Notes under the pieces: model-generated | The model's input: only the letters and a program-made list of their open reading frames with translations | The model's database searches: none | Told to the model about the DNA's origin: nothing | Made by a program: the position numbers and the translations under genes | Assembly (NCBI GenBank): GCA_905250075.1 | Contig: CAJNOP010000009.1 | Location: 3,057,581 to 3,121,580 of the forward strand | DNA: 64,000 nt | Direction: 5' to 3' | Source: Rotaria sp. Silwood1 | Taxonomy: Eukaryota > Rotifera > Eurotatoria > Philodinida > Philodinidae | Part shown: positions 1 through 12,300 of the stretch, piece by piece | How the letters are laid out: each line of letters starts with the position of its first letter | Position numbering within the stretch: position 1 is the stretch's first letter

Positions 1-3000
1 ATATGTTATGTATGCTACTAGCTCTATCACAAGGAGAGCTAGAATTGAATTTGTGCCTCTCTACATAATAATAAGCAATTATCTGTCAAACTATGGGAAC
101 GTACAACAAGGGAATAAAGAAGAAAATTCAAGTAAATTATATATTATGACAGAGCATCAAACGCTATACTATCAGGCTATTTATATCATTTTGCCTTCTT
201 TTATGGTAGTCAAAAGACTATCTTTTCTTTGCATATGTCACCAAAAAATGACGTTTTCTTGTAATATGTCTTTCATATCTCAGTGACTATCTGAGATAGA
301 CAACTGAAATATGGTGTAGTTGTGTAACAAAAAATTATTAGTCAAAGACAGCTAAAATTTCAATCGTATCAAAAAGTTACGATTCACTCATCTATTGTTT
401 AATTTGTACACTTTTTTGAGTAATAACAATATGAAACTAATGCTGAAAACACTTGGCGATGAAAAGTAAACTGCCATCAAATGGAAACTAGAACAAAACT
501 TCTTCTAACGCTTTTTGTCATTGTTAGATAGAACTCGTCGAGTTACCTATAAAAATATTGTTTTTGACATGTTCAAACGATATTTTTGTAGTGAACGTTC
601 GGATAACTGGATTTAAAAATTCTAGAAAACCTTATGAAAATCAGCATACGTAAAACGCATCAAGCCTTGACAGGCTCAATATTTATCCGAGTATGTATTC
701 TGAGATTTTCATGGTTAGAAGTTCAATTCCAGAAAAAGAATGAATATCATATTCAGAAACAGCAAATTTATACGCATGGAATAAAATACATAATACTCAA
801 CACTTATTTTCATCAAATTTTCGTCTATATATCTCTAACTTTTATTTTCGAGTACTCTGATCTATGGTTCCCATATGATTGAAATTTGACAAAAAATTAG
901 TTTTGAGTATTAAGTATAATATTCGATGTAGACTTTTGTACTGGTTCTGAACATGCTACTCGTTTCTTTTGAAATTGAAGTTTTGATCGTGAAAATCTGT
1001 GAATGGAACCCGTTGTTGAGGCTTGTTTTGGTATCATACCGAGAAAATCGATTTTTCCAACAAAATTTTAAAAAAAAAACATGCATAAACTTTTTCCTAA
1101 CTATAAGATGTGTAAAAACAAAATACAATTCGGATAAATATAGAGATTATCAAGATTTGATTCTTTTTAGCTTATTTCAAATTTTATAATTTTATAGACT
1201 TTCCGGAAATTTTTAAATCCAACGTTCCTAATTTTCATGAGAAAACCATCGTCTGAATACGTCAAGAATAAGATTTTTATAGATAAATTGACGAGTTCTT
1301 TCTATTCATGCCAAAGAAACGTAAAAAAAAATTTTCTCAAACTTCGAATTATCAGTACCAAATGTAAAATCATTAGGAGATCAAAAATACTGTCCGTGAA
1401 AATTATCAATAACGGAAAGCTGTCTATTTCATGGAGAATGCATCATTCTTCGTTGTAAGAAATCAATACAATTCATAGATCCAATTTTATTCGTGTTCTG
1501 TTTCACTCTCTTACTTAAAATTCATTATTCGATGAGAAACAATGCAACATGTTGTAAGAAGACATGACTGTCGTGTCTTAATCATAATTTTTTCGGTGAT
1601 GAAAAATTCTTTCCAACTTGTTTTTGTATAAAAATTTCATGACGAATCCGACAACTTTTTTCTCAAAAGGCGTTAATCTACCTTTATGATATTCAAAGAT
1701 GCAACTTGATATACTATTTATTTTTGTTTATCGAAAATAGATTTTTTGTTTCGAGTAAAGTAATTACGTTACATACTCTGAACATTGAATGAAATTATAT
1801 TGTTGAATAATGAAAACTATTGACCTATTCTAATACAAGGTAAATTTCCATTTTCTGTTAATGAGTATACAAAGCTTTTTACGGAGAAGATGGCATGTCT
1901 CGTATATACATCGAGTTTTAATACTAACCAGTTCGTTTAAAGGATGGTTGTTCCCATTTGATGATAAGTATGAGACAACAAGCAAATCTCGATAATAAAT
2001 CGATTGTGCGAAAAAAAAACAATAAAAAACAGATGTAATAGATTAAGATAAAATAATGCTACTATACAAATGTCTAACAGGATATTGACGAGGTCATTTC
2101 TTTTATTTCCTGCTCTTCTACAAAGAGTGAAAGAAACGAGATTAATGTATTTGTTTTTCTCGAGATTTTGACGTTTTTTGAATTAATGATATAAGATAGA
2201 CGATCTATTCCCCTAAGAACACTCCATATTTTTGGTGCATATTTATAGACTTTCTGTCAAATAATATTTATTCTTCTAAGACGATAAATTGTTGTTATCG
2301 ATGATTAATTTGATCTTTGATATAATTGTAGGGCTTTTTTGTCACTTTCATTCTGCACTAATTTAGAAAACAATAGCATCGTTGTGTGAAATTATACAAC
2401 TGATTTTATTACTCAAAATGATGTTATTTACTTGAAAATAATATGCCAGTAAATTACACAGCAAATTAACAACTCCTGATCTAATAACATTTGCACATAT
2501 AAATATTCATATGCCGTTTTCAACTACACATCTCTTTATTTATTCATAGATTTAAGTAATGTTTAGATGTTAGTTATTTAAAAAGAAAGATAAGAAATTA
2601 ATCCAAGGTAACGTAATTAATCAATGTATGAAGGATAGCAACATTAAATACGATTAAAACGATCATTTTCCATCTGCTTACTAATTCTTTATCACATGAA
2701 TTTATGTTTGAGAAGTTTGATAAACATTGTACTGATACTACACAATTGATAGCAGATCAAATAAGTTTAAGTAAAAAAAAGAATAAAATAAGAGCAAACA
2801 GTGTTAGGTGGGAGTGTGGATGAAGACAGATTCACATCCACATTCAATGAAATAATAAAACTCATTAATAAAAAAAAGTATTATTTTTTACTATCAATTG
2901 TTGTTAAACAATTTTACATGAATGAAATGTTAGTTTGATAGATATAACTTACTTGCTGCATCAACATATTCATAATCACTTCGAAGCTTGATAAGAAGCA

Positions 3001-3327
3001 CTATCAATATTAAAACTAAAACTTTTTTCCAGTTTATAATACAATTAAAAGTGCTTTTTCTTGAAAATTAATCCCATACATTATACTTTTAATAAACTTA
3101 AAAAGATGAACATCCACATATTGAGTATATGAAGCAAGACCATAAACGATACAATACAGGTGAAATTTGCTTTTTTTAAGGAGGGTCGTTTCTTAGTAAC
3201 GTCTAAACAAAAATATGAGTAAACTCTTCCAAGAGTATTTTCTTATCTTATCATAATAAAATTATTTGTGACGATTCATTTTATTATATACTCACACAAA
3301 AACGACAAACATTTCCATCCAGAGCTC
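1..3327. other. Intergenic, no supported gene
   Basis: AT-rich sequence with many poly-A/poly-T runs. The open frames here are all under 95 codons. Two of them overlap on opposite strands near 910-1189, have no recognisable domain and no consistent splice partners. I see no RNA gene. The last few hundred bases are the upstream region of the BTB/SPRY gene. Confidence 0.5.
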
Positions 3328-4581
3328 ATGTCATCAAATCGTACTGATGAAATTGACAACAGTAATTCATGGATTCCACTCTTTGATCGTTTTAATAAAA
3401 CCATACGAGATGAAGCTGATATACTGTTCAAACACATCGCTGATAGTCAAACAAATCTACTAAATGAACGTAACAGTTTACACAAAGAGATTGAGATGTT
3501 AAAAAAAGAAAAAGAGGAAATGACTCGATTACTCAAGAAATATGATCAGATCGTAACGCTTAATGTAGGTGGTCAACTATTCTCAACTACAATTGAAACT
3601 CTAACCAAAGAAGAATGTCTATTCACAAAGATGTTCAGTGGACGATTTGATCTTCGAGAACATCAGGGTGCTACGTTTATTGATCGTGATCCAACACATT
3701 TTAGGTATAAGTGACGATGTAAACAAATTGAATCAAGTTGTCACTTACGTTAATCATATTAAACTAATCGCGTAAAATCTTTTTTTTTTGTAGAATTTTA
3801 CTCAATTATTTACGTACAAATACGTTTATTGAGCCTAAATCGACTCAAGATCGTGTTGAACTTTTGTTAGAAGCGGAATACTATCAGATTACATCGTTGA
3901 TCAAACAATTGAAAAATGAAACAGTAACCACTACGATTATAGTTGAAAAATTATTATTTGATTCCACTTTGCATCATCCACAAGTAGTTATCTCAGAAGC
4001 TGGCCTCTTAGCTAATCACAGTGATGGATGTGCCAAGTTTTTGTATGCAAAAGTAAACAATGTTATATGGCAAACTGGAAAGCATTACTGGGAAGTCACT
4101 ATGCAAAACGGAACCGGTACTACTCTTCTTGTTTTTGAACAAAGCACAATAAGCATACTAGTCATGTTTAAGAATGCTACTCATCAATGGGTGTTGCTAC
4201 TTCTTCATGGGATACAAATAAACGTTTAGGCGATGATTCTTTCAGTTGGACTTTAAGACTCTGTAATCAACAAACCAATTATGAGTTTACTGGATTGAGG
4301 CATGATGGTAAATCTTTGTCGTATCATAATATATTTCGTGATGGGACGCGTATTGGCGCATTGTTAGATTCGAACCAAGGTACTCTAGAATATGTAGTTG
4401 ATGGGATAAAAAAAAGGTAAAGAAACATATGCTGTGAATATCAATTTCATCAATTATTTTTATGTCTCCAATAGGTATAGCCTTTACTAATTTAAAGGGG
4501 CATGCTGTTACTCCTGTCTTTGAATTTTGTCACAATACTTCTTATCGAATGAATCATAATGCATTTGCACCTACCAACTAG
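3328..4581 (+). CDS. KCTD-type BTB (T1) plus SPRY domain protein, one-base frameshift
   Basis: Four exons: 3328-3704, 3794-4116, 4173-4416 and 4475-4581. Introns are 89, 56 and 58 bp and all GT-AG. The first two junctions keep the frame. The start at 3328 is preferred; an upstream in-frame ATG at 3268 would add 20 residues. The product has a coiled coil of about 45 residues (heptad-like K/E/L run), then a T1/BTB domain opening with VTLNVGGQLFSTT and continuing through DRDPTHFR and ILNYLRTN across intron 1. A SPRY domain follows: TGKHYWEV, MGVATSSWD, LLDSNQGTLEYVVDG, GIAFTNLKG. KCTD-type BTB domains oligomerise and often recruit cullin-3; SPRY binds protein partners; the partner here is unknown. 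The A8 run at 4408-4415 makes exon 3 one base too long: with seven A the frame enters GIAFTNLKG and ends at TAG 4579-4581. Either a sequencing homopolymer error or a recent disabling indel. Confidence 0.75.
4408..4416 (+). other. Homopolymer frameshift site in the BTB/SPRY gene
   Basis: Eight A's precede the exon-3 donor at 4417. As written, splicing leaves two bases before exon 4 and reads into a stop within a few codons. With one A fewer, the SPRY strand GIAFTNLKG is restored and the open frame runs 35 codons to TAG. The downstream frame still has clean coding character, so the lesion is young or artefactual. Confidence 0.65.
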
Positions 4582-7500
4582 TATTCATATGATGGATGGA
4601 TTCATGAGTTGCATCTGAATATTCATCCTGAAATAAGAACTCTTCAACATTTCATTATCTTACTTTTTCGGAACGATTTATCAAACAGAAACTCTTTTCC
4701 TATTGCTTTTTATCTATTTTTGAAACTGCATTTCCTTGTCTTTCTTCTTGAATAAATGCATGAAATTGGCTTAGCATAAGATGCTAAGGCCTCAACTTGA
4801 TCAAATCTAACCAATCTCAGCATACAATTTCATGAAGACAGTCTCTACTCATAATGAATCGAACAAATAACAGATGACTCATAAAGAACAGCGCACTTTA
4901 ATTTTATTCTTCTAAAGACGGCAATACATTCAATGCCTCTGTTCTAAGCTGATTTGACAGAGAATTTTCCACTCTACAAAACTGTTTAATTTGTTTTTCA
5001 AAGAAATTTTTCTCGTTCATGCAAAAATAAAAAGATGAATGCCTATCCAGTCACCCGACTGCGACGGTCGAAAACAAAAAACATGATACAAGTCTATTAA
5101 TAAAAGTGTCGCTGAAATATCAAATAAACTACAAAATTCCTCATGAAATTGTAAATCTTTTGATGCATATTTCAGAATTTTAAAAGAAATGTTTTGAAGA
5201 AAAATTGTTAAAATGAAAAATGTGAAAACACCGAAAATGATTTTTTTGACTGACCTATGTCGTTATTCTTTTTTACTTTAGAGCACGCTAAACTGTATCG
5301 TTGTTTAGTTGAACAATTAAACCACTTTGCTCAGAATTAAATTCTACAGTCAATGACATAATAATAAACTTGTCACAGACCCAGCTTGTCTTTAGAAAGC
5401 ATGACTTTTCAAAGTATATCCAAAAACATCTTCAAATGTTAGTTTCGAGCCTTTTTTCCTGAACAACAGCACACTAGAGACCTCGAAAAACCCAAGGAAG
5501 GACACAGCACAAAATTCTCTCTCAATGGACACTATAATCTATAGATATCTGCTACAAATAGGTAATCGCAGTTAGACGATCGCTTAGGTGGTCATCTTGT
5601 CAATTTTGTGCAGACAAGTCGAACTTATTTGAAAACAAAAAACAGATTAGACAGTTTGGTAGAACGAAAAATTGTCTATTGAATGAGTCTAGAAGAGAAT
5701 TGTTGAATGCTCTTTTATTCTTCAAATAAATAGAATAAAAATGTCCCATTCTGTATGGGTTACGCATCAGATAACATTATCGTCGAACTTGAAAATTTGC
5801 CTTGTCTTGTGATAAGTATTTAAACCAAGACGAACCATCTTGTTTTCTTTAGAATATGTTTTTTAATGCAATCAATCATGAAAACTAATGATCATATAGA
5901 AGAAATAATTCTATATCTAACTTATCTATAAGTCGATACGACATCCAAAAAATTATTAAATGTCTTTTGAAAGAAAAAATAGTAGAATTGATGCCTTTTG
6001 AAATTTTCTATTTCTCATTACTTGAATAATTGATCGTCTATTTTTTTGAAACTCTTTACTTCTGATCGTATATATTTGTTTATTCAAATAAAATTGAAGT
6101 ATACAGTAGTGTTCCTATTAGTTCGAACCGAGCAAAAGCACATGACCTGAAGACTTTTAACAAACACACGACAAGAAGCACAACAACATTAATAGAATTA
6201 ACATTCATCGTATTAGAATATATCGACAAAAAAAAGAAAAGAAAAGTACATTTCATGAATAAATTTTTTCGTAATTATAGTTGTATTAGTCTCAATTGGC
6301 TTAGTTGAAAATTAAAACTAATTAGTTATTGAAATTAGATTACTTTTCTAATGTTGAAAAAAAAAAATTGTGAATTTATTGTTAACACCTAATAATAAAG
6401 GTGACAAAAAACGTTTGTACACAGATAATATGTAAAATAGATATAATGTACTCAATACAACGTTTAATTATATGATCGCATGTTGGTTCATATTTCATAT
6501 AAAAAACAAAAAGTTCAATAGAAGAAAGTTCTTTTAGACATACAAAGGGCATCTAAATAATATCCCTCTCTTGATAACTCAAGTTGTTTGAAAATTCATG
6601 ATATGATTAGCTAATAAATCGTTTATTACATAGTTTTTGTTACTTCTCATGAGATATTAAGCAACAAATAGCTTTGTACAATCAACAATTATTGGAGTCA
6701 TTTTCTTGAATCGATATGATAAAACAGTTATATAACCCTTTTTTGATTTACTGAATAGGATAGTTGATACAATACTTGTCAAGTAGAACTGTAATCGGAG
6801 TGAAAATTACGTGACTCATCAAATGAAATCATTGCTTCAGAACAAAGACCATCATTAAACGTGTACTTGGACAAATATATGGATATCGTGCAATCGTCCT
6901 ATAATTTCATGATATATGTCATACATGAAGAAAGAAAATAAAAAGTTTAAATACATTACACGTGTAAATATAAAAAAAAAATTCATTCATCCATTTATTT
7001 ATTGATCATTCAATAAATGTCATACTCTACTGTAAATTTATGACTAATTTGAAGTCAATTCTCTTAATGGACTTGTCTGAATTGATTTTTCGTTTTACAG
7101 TCGCATATTATACATCATCATAGAGTTATGTCGGTAACAATGAACAATGAATGAACGACGCATGCAAATAGCTAAAGGCCGAAAACAATTGAGCGAAACA
7201 AGAATTGAAAATGAGGTGTGGTATATGTCTATTCAGACTTTTTGATACAGACATCTACGACTAGTTCAATATATATATATGTCTATATGTGTGGGCGGTG
7301 AGTGCCACTGTGCAAGACATTACAGAATAGGACAAAATATCCTGCATGTGTGTCACTGCAATAGTTGGACATAAAAAGGGAGAGAACGAAAGTTCAATAT
7401 AGTGGAAGAATAGTAACACAAACAGATTCGTGGCTTCAGACAGAATAAAAAAAAAGAATTCTTCCAGATAAGTATGAAGAGAGAAAGAGAGAAAATCGTT

Positions 7501-8051
7501 TATGCACAATCAAAATCCAACTTGTTGATACGATAGCATCTTTTAGTTCCTCTTTCTCCCTCTGTCTCTCTCTCTCTCTCTCCCTCTTTCAATCTTTCTC
7601 AATTTACCATCTATTCATTCATCGAACGCATACCGTTGTCACCGCCTTCTAATATACACAACTCTAGGATAACGGGAGGGAGTGAAGGCGTTTTTTTCTT
7701 TCGTCATTGTTGCTGCTATTCTACTTTATAACGTTAGTCTAACAGATTACTACACAACTTACACAGACCGACGTGACAAACTTGTTCGAATTTTTTTTGT
7801 CGCACCTATTCATTCATTTCTCAATATCTAATAATTATTTAGGTCGACTATGTGAGCATGAACGTGTAGGAGGAAGAATCAATATTCGTTTTTTTCTTCT
7901 CGTTCTTTTCAAGGAATAAAACGATGACAAACATTATCATTTTGTGTATTAAACATTATTGTGTTTGTGATCTTTAAGAACACATATAAGAAATGACACT
8001 TTTCTTTTGAATCTTTTTTCTTTTATTGAAGATTGTTTCATTTGGAACAAT
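4582..8051. other. Intergenic, upstream region of the giant DSL/EGF gene
   Basis: No supported gene in either strand. It is AT-rich with many short homopolymers. A pyrimidine-rich CT microsatellite lies at about 7556-7590, some 460 bp before the start codon of the giant gene, and could lie in its promoter or leader. I see no convincing TATA box or conserved element. Confidence 0.45.
7556..7590. repeat. CT/TC microsatellite
   Basis: A run of CT dinucleotides with few interruptions, flanked by other pyrimidine-rich sequence (TCTTTCTCCC, CTCCCTCTTTC). It is the clearest simple repeat upstream of the giant gene. Confidence 0.8.
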
Positions 8052-9315
8052 ATGTTATTGATATTTTTATTATTATTATTACTCCATAATCGACAGGTAA
8101 AATTTCATTTCTATTATTGAATGTACACATCTATATATGATTATTTGCATATTCTTTAATCATTAGTCAAGTGCAGTCGTAAATTTCTTTTTTGATTTAT
8201 TCAAAGTCAAAGTTGATCATTTTGTTTCTATTTGTAAAACTGACGAAGTACTTATGTGTATGCGCATCGTTAGTTCATCGATGATAGTCAAGTGTGTACA
8301 CCACCACTCGTCTGCAAAGATAAGAGAGAAAAAGCTTATTTGAATAACCGACATAACAAAAAAAAAGAAAGAAGGACACTAATCTGATTGGCATCATCAA
8401 TTAATTTTCATAAGAAATCGAACACAAGAAAAAATTCATTTCTTTTTTTTTCTTGTATTATAAATATAGATTGATTGTCAAGAATCACCATTCATATTAC
8501 TTGTTAATCTACTTCAATTTCACAATCCAACGGGTATTACAACAAATGGTCAATGTTGTGACGGTTCATTTCCTTCGTCAAATTTTTGTCCTATATCAAC
8601 ATCTTGTCATCTAAATACAATTGTCTGTTTGGATTTCATCAATAAGTATATTCTTTTTTTTTTTTTAATATGAGAAATTTTCTAAATGCATAGTATAATT
8701 GATTTTTTGTTCTGTTATTTCAATATACACGTGTGTGTATATAGAACGATAAAAGGTGATGCCACTTGTCTGGCATAACACTCAATGTCCTAGTATCAGT
8801 ATAGGTTGATCGTACAAATAAGAATGAGAGTATGACCCTTGAGACAAAAAGAGAAATTTAAAAAGTAAATATAAATGTCTACATAGCCTAAAGAAATTTT
8901 CATCTAAATCTTTAGTGAAATTCAAACAAATTGGACTTTATGTCCATTGGGAAAAAAATTAATACGAACAAAAATAAATAATACTAATCTATTTAATTAT
9001 TATTCAATAAAAAATATGACTGATATTTTACCATTACAATTTGAATTACCACAAATAAATGATGTGAGTTTGTCAAGCATTTTATATGTAAATAAATATA
9101 TATTTATTGACATTCTTTCTTTTTGTTTCTTTATTATGAATTAAATAGAATTCAATTGATATAAAAATATTTGTTTTTTATGATAATATGAATATGTTAC
9201 TCAATTATTTCTATACAACATTTCTTATTGACATGTCATATTCATCTTCAACTGATGAAGTTTTTCAACAATCAACATTGAATGATCTATCAAAAAAACA
9301 ATCAAATATCAATCA
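8052..9315 (+). other. Segment 1: signal peptide and MNNL domain (exons 1-4)
   Basis: Exons 8052-8096, 8470-8645, 8916-9063 and 9149-9315. Exon 1 is almost only a signal peptide ([15 protein letters not shown]). Exon 2 carries the MNNL hallmarks: [15 protein letters not shown], then NGQCCDG and, later, IVCLDF, matching the Jagged/Delta pattern of F-x-L, N-x-x-G, CCxG and a VCL block. Exon 3 has CPLG and a hydrophobic strand [10 protein letters not shown] that corresponds to the PFxFxWP strand of the family. Exon 4 finishes the domain with no further cysteines. Conservation is moderate, so the family call rests on the pattern and on the DSL domain directly after it. Confidence 0.7.
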
Positions 9316-12300
9316 GTATGCTTTTATCATATTTTGATTTATATTCACGTTTTCTTTTGTTCATCAAAAAAACAAAAATTCTTTTCTATTAGAATGATTA
9401 TTGCTTTAAAAAGTTATTGTCGACCAACATATTATGGTAAACAATGTTCGATTCAATGTATTCCAAATGATGATTGTACAAGTTCATATACTTGTAATCC
9501 AATAACAGGTCAAAAGATTTGTTCATCTGGTTGGTATGGAAGTGAATGTTCAATACGTGATACATCTTCGACATGTTTATCATCTGGTAAAACTAAATGA
9601 CTTATGTTAATATTAAAAAAAAAAAGTATTTAATTGCTTTTTTTTAAATTCTAAGGATTAACTTGTTACAATGGAGGATTTTGTCGAAATAATCAATCGA
9701 CATGTTGTTGTCCTATTGGTACGCTAGTTATTTTTCTTTTTTTTTGCAAGAATTGGTTTTTTTTTGTTTTGCTTCAAAAATTTTTAGGTTATACTGGTGT
9801 AAATTGTCAATATCTTTCAACGTGTACATCTGGTCAAACTTGTTTAAATGGTGGTTCATGTAGTCCAATTTATGATACTATTTCACGAACCTATTATTTT
9901 GTTTGCACTTGTCTGCATGGGTAAATATAACTAATGAAAGTTGAGTTTTATTTTTCTTTCATTATAATTTAGTTATATGGGTTTACATTGTCAAGAAAAA
10001 CAACAATGTCCATCATCATACTATGGTTCTAATTGTACAATTCAATGTTCACCATCAAATTCATGTTCTCAAGGACATTTTGATTGTAATTCAAACGGAG
10101 AAAAAACTTGTTTATATGGTTGGGGTCCAAATAATACATGTACACAAAAAATGATTGCATCTATATTTGATCCTGAATGTCCAATTTCAACAGGTTGTCT
10201 AAATGGTGGTTCGTGTTTTAATGGTTCATGTTGTTGTCCGCCTACTTACACAGGTAAGTAACATGTTCATTTTTAAAATTAATTAATAAATGTGACTATA
10301 TAAAAGGACGTCTATGTGAAATATCTATTGATCCTTGTGCAAATAATCCTTGTCAAAATAATGCTTTATGTTTATCGACGTCTACTGGATATAAATGTTT
10401 ATGTTCAAGTTCTGTTTACACAGGTCCATTATGTGAAATAAATCAAAATCCATGTCAATATTCACCATGTCAAAATGGTATTTGTCAATTATTAGATAAT
10501 ACAAGTTCATTTAGTTGTATATGTTATCCTGGTTATACAGGACAATTTTGTCATGTTAAAATTAATTATTGTTTATCACATCCGTGTGAAAATAATGGAA
10601 TTTGTTCTAATGTAGCCACAGGTTATGTTTGTACTTGTTCATCAGATTTTACTGGAACAACTTGTTCAATTCGAATGAATACATGTTTTAATCAAACTTG
10701 TTTAGATAATAATATAATTCATTGTCCACAAGGTTTTACAGATCCTCCAAATTGTGTAGGGGATATAGATGAATGTTTATTAGAAAGTGAACCATGTAAA
10801 AATGGTGGTGAATGTATCAATACAATGGGTAGTTATTATTGCCAATGTAATGAACATTATCAAGGAAATGATTGTAGTATTCCAATTGATTCATGTATAA
10901 GTAATCCATGTATTGCATCGAATTCGATATCATGTACATCAGTTATAAGTGATACACATTCAATTGATTTTAATTGTACATGTCGTGTAGGATTTACTGG
11001 TAAGATAAATAAAAACTACAATAGAAAGATACTTTGCATTTTAGTAGAACTCATGTATTTGATAAAAGAAAATAGTGAGTTATAAGATGAGATATTCTAG
11101 TTCTGCTCTTAGTAGCCCGGATGATAGCATGTTGATGAGAGTTGAGATCAATGATTTGAACATTACTGACAGTCATAGGAACGATGGCATTGTATGGCAT
11201 TAATAACATAGCTTAGAACGTTCAAATAAATTTCAAAATCTTTCTTGAAATTTACATCAGTGAAATTCGTTTAAAAATGCTCGAACTAGAGAAGTTCGAT
11301 ATTGTTTTTTTTTTGTATTTTTTTAGGAACTCATTGTGAAATTGAATTAAATCCATGTATGAATAATCCATGTTTATATGGAACATGTGTTGAATTAACA
11401 CCATCAACATCGTCTTGTATTTGTGAACCTGGTTGGACTGGAATTGAATGTAAGGATAGTATTAATGAATGCTTATCCAATCCATGCTTAAATGCTGGTA
11501 CATGTATTGATGACATCAATAAATATAATTGTAAATGTTTAACGGGTTTTACGGGTACAAATTGTCAAATTGAAATTAATTCATGTTCAAGTATTCCTTG
11601 TCATAACCATGGTAAGTACACACAATTGCGACATGAACATTTTTTTTTCCTTGTGAAGTAAATTGTTTTGTTTATTTGTAATATTCTAAGGTACTTGTGT
11701 TAATAATATTGAATCTTATTCATGTTTATGTCCATTGGGTTGGACAGGAACTATCTGTGAAAAAAATATAAATGAATGTTTATTTCCATTATCATGTCAT
11801 CCAAATTCGACATGTATTGATTTACCTGGTTCATATCAATGTGTATGTCCATCATGGTTAACAGGAGAAAATTGTTTAACAGCGATTGATCAATGTGAAA
11901 CATCTCCTTGTTTAAATAATGGTGTTTGTGTAAATAATTTTGGAAGTTTACCTACTTGTCATTGTCAATCAGGTTTTACGGGTGTTTATTGTGAAGTAAG
12001 ATAGATTCTGTTTTTAATGATATGAAAAAAAAAAGAACCATATTTTAAACGAGAAAATTGATATTATATTTGTAGATAAATATTGATGATTGTCAAGCAA
12101 CACCTTGTTATAATAATGGCACATGTATTGATCAAATAAATAGTTTTTTATGTTTATGTTCATCAGGTTATACAGGTTTAAGATGTCAAACAATGATAAG
12201 TCAATGTAATAGTTTACCATGTTTAAATGGTGGTACATGTCGAGATTTAAATATAAATAATAATGAAGAATATATGTGTCTTTGTTCACCATTTTTTACT

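Noticed and set aside
910-1189. Two overlapping frames on opposite strands of 72 and 78 codons
   Set aside because: Low-complexity, no domain, no splice partners.
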